A stretch of DNA of 64,000 bases from Phycisphaeraceae bacterium. Lineage in GTDB: Bacteria > Planctomycetota > Phycisphaerae > Phycisphaerales > UBA1924. A program made the translations under genes and the position numbers. This document shows positions 59,239 to 64,000 of the stretch, piece after piece. Each line of letters starts with the position of its first letter. The stretch's first letter is position 1. The notes below the pieces were generated by a model. It saw only the letters and a program-made list of their open reading frames with translations, made no database searches and was not told where the DNA came from. The DNA is taken from assembly GCA_019636675.1 (NCBI GenBank), contig JAHBXC010000002.1:1-64000 (forward strand), written 5' to 3'.

Positions 59239-60908
59239 ACACCAAAGTCCACTCACTCCTCGCGGCCTGCGCGTGCGCCGTGGCGGCGCTCGCCGGCTGC
59301 GCCACCAGACCCGGGGTCGAGCCCATGGCCCAGACCGACGCGAGCGAGGCGCCCGTGCCGACGGCGCTGCTCACGGTCGCCGAGCGATCCGACTGGCGCG
59401 CCACCGCGACCTACGACGAGACGATCGCGCTGTGCGCCGAGCTGGAACGACGCAGCGATCTTGTCACGCTGAGGTTCATCGGGACGACGCACGAGGGGCG
59501 GCGCATCCCCATGCTCATCGTGGGCGACAGGCCCCACGCCACGGCGCAGCAGGCCCGGCGCGGCGGGAAGATCGTCGCGCTGCTCTTCGCGAACATCCAC
59601 GCGGGCGAGGTCTGCGGCAAAGAGGCGTTCCCGATGCTCGTGCGCGACATCGTGCTGAACCCACGCGCCGAGCGGAACCGCGCGATCCTCGACCGGATGA
59701 CCCTGCTGGTGCTGCCGATCTACAACGCCGACGGCAACGAGCGATTCAGCCCGACGAACCGGCCCGGGCAGCTCGGCCCGGTCGAAGGCATGGGCCAGAG
59801 GGCCAACGCGCAGGGGCTCGACCTCAACCGCGACTACATGAAGGCACGCGCCCCCGAGACGCGCGCGATGCTCCGGCTGCTCACGGACTGGGACCCCGAC
59901 ATCGTGTTCGACTCGCACACGACAAACGGCTCGTACATCCGGTACACGCTGACCTACGGGGCGCCGCAGAACCCGGCCTCGCCTCACGACCCGATGCTCT
60001 TCGTGCGCGACACGATGCTGCCCGAGGTCGGGAGGCGCGTGCTGGATCGCGCGGGCTACGACACATTCTTCTACGGGAACTTCAACCGCGATCGCACCGC
60101 GTGGGAGACCTACGACGCGCTGCCGCGGTTCGGCGGGAATTACCACGGGCTGCGCGGGCACATGTCGGTGCTGCTCGAGGCGTATTCGTACGCGTCGTAC
60201 AGGGACCGGGTGCTCTCGACGCTCGAGTTCACGCGCGACGCGCTGCTGTTCGCTGCCGAGCGTTCCGACGACATCCGCTTCATGAACGAGCGCGCGCGCA
60301 GGGCCGTGGTCGAGAAGGGTCGCGTCTACGACGAGACGGACACGGTTCCCATCCGTTCCCGGCTCGTGGCGTTCGACAGGCCGGTGACCGTCAAGGCGTT
60401 CGCGCCGGTGGAGGACCGGCAGGCGCACCGTCGCGCCGTGGTCGAGAGCGCCCTGCGGAACGAGGTCCCCGACCTCGGCGAGCCGATGGACGTCGAGGTG
60501 AAGCACTATGGGCGCTACGAGCCGACGCTCTCGGTGGTCCGACCGCTTGAGTACGCGATCCCGCCCGGTCACGACGCGGTCATCGAGAACCTGCGTGCCC
60601 ACGGGCTGGTCGTCGAGCCGGTGCGCGTGCCGCGGGTGGTGACGGCGGAGGTCTACACCGTCGACGCCGTGACGCGCGCCGAGCGCGAGTTCCAGGGCGT
60701 GCGGACGGTGCTCGTCGACGCGACGCCCCGGCGCACCGCGACGCCCATCGGCGAGGGCTGGCACGTCGTGCGAACAGCGCAGCCCCTGGGAATCCTGGCG
60801 GTCTATCTGCTCGAACCCCAGAGCGACGACGGGCTTGCACACTGGCGCTTCTTCGACGACTCGGTGCGCGAAGGGGCCGATTTCCCCGTGCTGCGCGTCG
60901 TGAACTGA
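59235..60908 (+). CDS. M14-family zinc carboxypeptidase-like lipoprotein
   Basis: A 557-residue exported peptidase (lipobox LAGC at about residue 22) of the M14 family. Zinc ligands are the H and E in ANIHAGEVCGKE (about residues 118-129) and the later H in FDSHTTNGS (about 235). The catalytic glutamate is probably in VLLEAYSYASY (about 318). NRDYMKARAPETRAM is the conserved substrate-arginine region. A C-terminal domain of about 190 residues is beta-rich. Possible substrates are peptidoglycan or peptides. The ATG overlaps the LpoB-like stop by four bases, so a shared cell-wall role is plausible. Confidence 0.85.
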   Translation: MNTKVHSLLAACACAVAALAGCATRPGVEPMAQTDASEAPVPTALLTVAERSDWRATATYDETIALCAELERRSDLVTLRFIGTTHEGRRIPMLIVGDRPHATAQQARRGGKIVALLFANIHAGEVCGKEAFPMLVRDIVLNPRAERNRAILDRMTLLVLPIYNADGNERFSPTNRPGQLGPVEGMGQRANAQGLDLNRDYMKARAPETRAMLRLLTDWDPDIVFDSHTTNGSYIRYTLTYGAPQNPASPHDPMLFVRDTMLPEVGRRVLDRAGYDTFFYGNFNRDRTAWETYDALPRFGGNYHGLRGHMSVLLEAYSYASYRDRVLSTLEFTRDALLFAAERSDDIRFMNERARRAVVEKGRVYDETDTVPIRSRLVAFDRPVTVKAFAPVEDRQAHRRAVVESALRNEVPDLGEPMDVEVKHYGRYEPTLSVVRPLEYAIPPGHDAVIENLRAHGLVVEPVRVPRVVTAEVYTVDAVTRAEREFQGVRTVLVDATPRRTATPIGEGWHVVRTAQPLGILAVYLLEPQSDDGLAHWRFFDDSVREGADFPVLRVVN

Positions 60909-60938
60909 ACAGCATTTCTCCGAAAGGAACGCGACGCG

Positions 60939-61541
60939 ATGACGAAGGTCTCCAACATCGACCCGATGGCCAGCCGCGACTCGTCGCACGGCGTGGCACC
61001 CCTGTTCGTGCGGCGCTGGTCGCCCCGCGCGATGTCCGGCGAGCCGATCGCCGACTCCGAACTCAGCCGCCTCCTCGAGGCGGCGCGCTGGTCGCCTAGC
61101 GCGTACAACGACCAGCCATGGCGCATCGTGTACGCGAAGCGCGACACGCCCGAGTGGGACGCGCTCTACGCCGGGCTCGTCGAGTTCAACCAGATCTGGA
61201 CGAAGAACGCCGCGGCCCTGCTCGTGTTCGTCTCGAAGCAGACGATGACGAGCAAGGAGGGGCCCAACGAGACCGCTTCGTTCGACACCGGCGCCGCGTG
61301 GATGAGTCTCGCGCTGCAGGCGTCGATGATGGACCTCGTCGCCCACGGCATGGCGGGCTTCGATCGCGACAAGATCGCGAAGGCGATCGGGCTGCCGAAG
61401 GATCATCGCATCGAGGCGATGGCGGCGGTGGGCAAGCCGGGCGACATCGGCGTCCTGCCCGAGCGCATGCAGAAGGGCGAGACGCCCAGCGGACGCAACG
61501 CGATTCAGCAGGTCGCGTTCCGCGGCGCGTTCCCGGCGTAA
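60939..61541 (+). CDS. Nitroreductase family protein
   Basis: A 200-residue FMN-dependent reductase of the nitroreductase superfamily. The N-terminal FVRRWSPRAMSGEPI and LLEAARWSPSAYNDQPWRIVYAKR bind FMN phosphate and ring. DTGAAWMSLALQASMMDLVAHGMAGFD and IGLPKDHRIEAMAAVGKPG are the later conserved segments. The substrate is unknown. It has a clear Shine-Dalgarno (GAAAGGAA) and stands 30 bases after the peptidase gene, possibly in the same operon. Confidence 0.88.
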   Translation: MTKVSNIDPMASRDSSHGVAPLFVRRWSPRAMSGEPIADSELSRLLEAARWSPSAYNDQPWRIVYAKRDTPEWDALYAGLVEFNQIWTKNAAALLVFVSKQTMTSKEGPNETASFDTGAAWMSLALQASMMDLVAHGMAGFDRDKIAKAIGLPKDHRIEAMAAVGKPGDIGVLPERMQKGETPSGRNAIQQVAFRGAFPA

Positions 61542-61657
61542 ACCCCCGAACCCGCGCAGATCCCGTGAATCCTCACCGAACGCGGAACCGGGGCGACCCG
61601 ACGCCCATACAACGGGAGGACCTGCACCCATCGGGCGATCGACGCCCGGATTTGCCC

Positions 61658-62353
61658 ATGAGAAGCACTCGCGATGGATTCACGCTGCTCGAGCTGCTCG
61701 TCGTCGTCGCGATCGCGGCGGCGGTGATCGGGATTCTCTTCCCGCTGCTCGCGAGCGCCCGGGCCGCGACCCGCGATGTGTCGTGTCTCAGCAATCTTCG
61801 CTCGGGCGCGGCGGCGTGGCGTCTCTACGGCATCGACAACAACGGCCGATCCCCGGCGCTGGGCGTCCCGTGGGCGACCGAGCCCAACTGGGCGATGGTT
61901 GTGCAGCGATACAGCGATCGCGCGTCGCGCAGCGCCAACGAGGTGACCGCCGCCAGGTCCGTGCTCGTCTGCGCCTCGACGCAGCGCCGCTACCCGAGCG
62001 TGGAGATGACCAGGACCTACGCCGCCAACGTCACGGGTTTCTCCGGGCTCGAGGGCGACGCCGGCGACTTCGACGCGGCGCCGACCTTCGTCCGCTTCGA
62101 GCGCGTCCGTTTCCCGGCGTCGTCTCCCATGATGCTCGACTCGGCCCCGATCCTGCCCGGGCCCGACCTGCCTCCCCCGACGCGCACCGCGAGCGTCATC
62201 GACTTCCGCGACCCCGACCATGTCGCGCAGCGGATCGGCAGGGTGCATTCCAAGGGCCGCGACGACGGGCACTTCCAAGTCGCGTTCTATGACGGGTCGG
62301 CGTCCCGGCACGACGACGTCGAGGACCAGTGGCGCCTGCCGCTGGAGGACTGA
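61658..62353 (+). CDS. Prepilin-like protein with type IV N-terminal methylation signal
   Basis: A 231-residue protein with a short leader and GFTLLELLVVVAIAAAVIG (about residues 8-26), the class III prepilin signal with glutamate at +5. The C-terminal part keeps the prepilin-like H-x-DG layout (RVHSKGRDDGHFQVAFYDGSASRHDD). It is similar in type to the one at 4591-5352 but not closely alike in the body. The start is ATG at 61658; upstream sequence is not family-like. It stands alone among unrelated genes, as usual in this phylum. Confidence 0.83.
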   Translation: MRSTRDGFTLLELLVVVAIAAAVIGILFPLLASARAATRDVSCLSNLRSGAAAWRLYGIDNNGRSPALGVPWATEPNWAMVVQRYSDRASRSANEVTAARSVLVCASTQRRYPSVEMTRTYAANVTGFSGLEGDAGDFDAAPTFVRFERVRFPASSPMMLDSAPILPGPDLPPPTRTASVIDFRDPDHVAQRIGRVHSKGRDDGHFQVAFYDGSASRHDDVEDQWRLPLED

Positions 62354-62570
62354 GGCGCGATTTCTGCGCGACGCCAGCCCTGCCCGGCGCGGCGGGCGCG
62401 CCGGGGGGGTGAACTTCGAGCGAAGGTGCTCCCCGAACTCAGGTTCTGACGATGTCGTACCGATGAACATCGCGTCAGGTCCCGAAACACGATGAACGGG
62501 CGCCGTTCCCCCGTGAAATGGGGTTGGCGTAGACTGTTGTGTTCTCGGGCGTGAGGCGGTGGGAGTTCGG

Positions 62571-63188
62571 ATGGCGATGGGAGGTCAGCAGGGTCATCAC
62601 GAGGGTTCGGTCTGCACGGCGGCGCCCGCTTCGGCGCGTCAGTGGCGGTTCGATCCCGTCGCCTGGGAGTTCCCGGGCGAGAGTGCGCCGCTCCCCCCCG
62701 AGTCGCCCCGCTGGCACGTCGTTCATACGAAGAGTCGCCAGGAGAAGGTCCTCAGCGAGCTGTTGCTGGCGTCGGGGGTCGAGAGTTTCCTGCCGCTGGT
62801 CCGAAAGGTCCGGCACTACGGGCACCGACGCCGGGTCGTCGAGGCGCCGCTGTTCCCGTCGTACCTGTTCCTGTGGGGGTCGCCCGAAGCGACCTACATC
62901 GCGACCGGGACGAAACGGGCCGCCGGGGTGGTGCGCGTTCCCGACCAACTGCGGCTCGATCGGGAACTCCAGCAGATCCGGCTGGCGCTGGAGGGGCACG
63001 CCGAGCTCGACCCCTACCCGTTTCTCGAGAAGGGCCGCCCGGTGCGAGTGACCGGCGGGCCGCTGCGAGGAGTCGAGGGTCTGATCGAAGATCGCCGATC
63101 TCCTCACCGATTGATTCTGCAGATCCACACGCTCGGCAGGGCGACAGCCCTGGAAATCGATCCGAGCCTTGTCGAACCCCTGGACTGA
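62571..63188 (+). CDS. NusG/RfaH/UpxY-like transcription antitermination factor
   Basis: A 205-residue protein with a NusG N-terminal (NGN) domain at about 46-150 (RWHVVHTKSRQEKVLSELLL, APLFPSYLFLWGS, GVVRVPDQL) and a C-terminal KOW domain (about 155-205, EKGRPVRVTGGPLRGVEGLIED). Specialised NusG paralogues such as RfaH and UpxY help RNA polymerase read through long polysaccharide or surface-protein operons. The N-terminal 45 residues are extra. ATG at 62571 has a GGGAG site at proper distance. Its target operon is probably just downstream or elsewhere, as the next gene begins a dockerin protein. Confidence 0.85.
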   Translation: MAMGGQQGHHEGSVCTAAPASARQWRFDPVAWEFPGESAPLPPESPRWHVVHTKSRQEKVLSELLLASGVESFLPLVRKVRHYGHRRRVVEAPLFPSYLFLWGSPEATYIATGTKRAAGVVRVPDQLRLDRELQQIRLALEGHAELDPYPFLEKGRPVRVTGGPLRGVEGLIEDRRSPHRLILQIHTLGRATALEIDPSLVEPLD

Positions 63189-63689
63189 GCGCGCCCGAGG
63201 AGCCCTCGGCTTCTCGGAACCTCAGGCCAATCAGAGAGTTGTGCAGCAGCGCCGGCGTCCCGGACCCGCGCGCGAGAGGGACGAAGTCCGCCCGCACGGC
63301 GGAGGACATCCCCCTGAAAGGGCGACTCGCCGGTCAAGGACTCCCCTCGGAGAAACCCGCTCGGCCGGTCAGGTGTCTGAGAACGCAGCCATGGATTGTC
63401 ACCCGCACGATGCCCGAGAAGGGCGTGCCGCACGCTGTCCCGATGGCGCGCGCCCGCGACGCGTCCGGAAAGGCGCGCCCCGCGTGGCTGGCATCGCGAC
63501 CGCGCCGCCCGGTCAAGCGATGACGCCGAAATCGACGCCGATGTCCGCCTCGCGACCGCGATCGCTTCCCTGGGCTGAACGAACCGACGCCCCCGGACCC
63601 CAGGCGGCGATCGTGACCCCAGCCGCCCTGATCACTGGTCGATCTCCCGAGTGTCCCGGCTTTCCGCCGGGCTATCGGGAGTTCGCACC
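63189..63689. other. Long leader or intergenic region before dockerin gene
   Basis: These 501 bases between the NusG-like gene and the next start hold no frame with family features. The only clear structure is the hairpin at 63644-63681. Known riboswitch cores (c-di-GMP, glycine, cobalamin) and a canonical ops element (GGCGGTAGC) were looked for and not found. It could be a long untranslated leader read with the help of the NusG-like factor. Confidence 0.4.
63644..63681 (+). promoter_or_regulatory. Hairpin covering the ribosome-binding site of the dockerin gene
   Basis: CTCCCGA (63644-63650) pairs with TCGGGAG (63675-63681), and inside it CCCGGC (63655-63660) pairs with GCCGGG (63666-63671) around TTTCC. 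The GGGAG of the ribosome-binding site (63677-63681), eight bases before ATG, is in the right arm. Such pairing would limit translation until opened. Confidence 0.5.
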
Positions 63690-64000
63690 ATGTATCAGTG
63701 CATCAGCAGCTTCGAGCCATTCCGTGTCCGGACGTCCGGCCTTGTCGCCGGCATCCTCACGGGCGCAGCCGGGGCCGGCCTCCTCGCCGAGCCGTCGTTC
63801 GCGATGGCAGGCGCCGACAATTCCCAGACTCTGGCGAACCCGACCATCGCAGCACAGCCCTTTGGACCGGATCTGGATGGAAACCAGATCGTTGATATGA
63901 AGGACCTGATGATCATGCTGGCGGTCCTGAACGGGGGGGACCACGCGAACCCCGCCTGGGTTCAGTCCGCCGACGTCAACGGCGACGGGGTGATCGACCA
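63690..64000 (+). CDS. Secreted dockerin-type protein, partial (3' end beyond window)
   Basis: The first 103 codons of a protein whose 3' end is outside the window. A signal peptide of about 38 residues (RTSGLVAGILTGAAGAG core, ending SFAMAG) is followed at about 57 by DLDGNQIVDMKDLMIMLAVL, then SADVNGDGVID at the window edge. These two calcium-loop segments spaced 36 residues apart make a dockerin-type pair. Here the pair comes first in the mature protein, whereas in the two proteins near 8.7-12.6 kb it is at the C-terminus. The sequence of this pair is different from theirs, so it is not from the same recent duplication. Confidence 0.7.
   Translation, partial: MYQCISSFEPFRVRTSGLVAGILTGAAGAGLLAEPSFAMAGADNSQTLANPTIAAQPFGPDLDGNQIVDMKDLMIMLAVLNGGDHANPAWVQSADVNGDGVID

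Noticed and set aside
63189..63643. Known riboswitch (glycine, c-di-GMP, cobalamin) or ops element before the dockerin gene
   Set aside because: None of the conserved cores could be placed by eye.

Overview
The window looks like chromosomal DNA of a GC-rich member of the Planctomycetota, most likely of the Phycisphaerae/Phycisphaerales type. This is an inference from several traits seen together: very high GC with many GTG starts and 4-base stop/start overlaps, secreted proteins ending in a CPGDTNGDG-type dockerin tail, an exosortase next to EpsI, TPR and Wza/Wzc-like genes, and scattered prepilin-like proteins with GFTLxE signals. No phage, plasmid, transposase or CRISPR feature was seen.

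Layout. 1-5.4 kb, minus strand: a DUF899 thiol protein with a small membrane partner, an RibD/DHFR-like reductase, an ALDH7-type aldehyde dehydrogenase, a membrane-anchored unknown and a prepilin-like protein. 5.5-8.6 kb, minus: HD-GYP, a SpoIIE-type phosphatase and lipoyl synthase. 8.7-12.6 kb, minus: two secreted dockerin-tailed proteins, one a predicted seven-bladed propeller and one a polyglycine-hydrolase/beta-lactamase-like protein. 13.2-25.3 kb, plus: an exopolysaccharide/exosortase operon (Wza-like lipoprotein, exosortase, EpsI, a 1515-residue TPR protein, a Wzc-like protein whose P-loop lysine is missing, and a WecA-like transferase). 25.4-26.7 kb: an AhpD-like protein and dihydropteroate synthase. 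26.7-31 kb: a SAM-riboswitch-type leader, a Cys/Met PLP enzyme, a compact aspartokinase-homoserine dehydrogenase without ACT domains, and aspartate-semialdehyde dehydrogenase. 31-34 kb: thioredoxin, Lgt and a membrane protein behind a heptamer minisatellite. 34-38.7 kb, minus: two amidohydrolases. 39-41.7 kb, minus: ECF sigma factor, anti-sigma-like protein and PDZ protein. 41.9-43.4 kb, plus: TatC and TadA. 43.5-46.2 kb, minus: a PHP-glycosyltransferase fusion. 46.5-49.3 kb, plus: an AhpD-like protein, CoaD, HflX and tRNA-Thr(CGU). 49.5-56 kb: a multi-PAS GGDEF-EAL protein facing an HDOD protein with a degenerate histidine-kinase tail. 56-64 kb: an unknown secreted protein, then COG3014-like/LpoB-like/M14 peptidase genes, a nitroreductase, a prepilin-like protein, a NusG-like factor and the start of another dockerin protein that runs off the end.

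The most coherent units are the exosortase/exopolysaccharide operon and the methionine/threonine-branch operon. In the latter, RNA-level control by SAM appears to stand in for allosteric control, because the kinase-dehydrogenase has no ACT domains. A second theme is enzyme-like proteins whose key residue is missing: the Wzc-like P-loop, the amidohydrolase HxH and the histidine-kinase H-box. A third is non-coding repeat families: a CTCTGCG-type element immediately after three minus-strand stop codons, two copies beside a palindrome, and a (CCCATTG)x12 tract 14 bases before a start codon.

All assignments come from reading motifs by eye. No database search or folding program was run, and residue positions marked 'about' are estimates.
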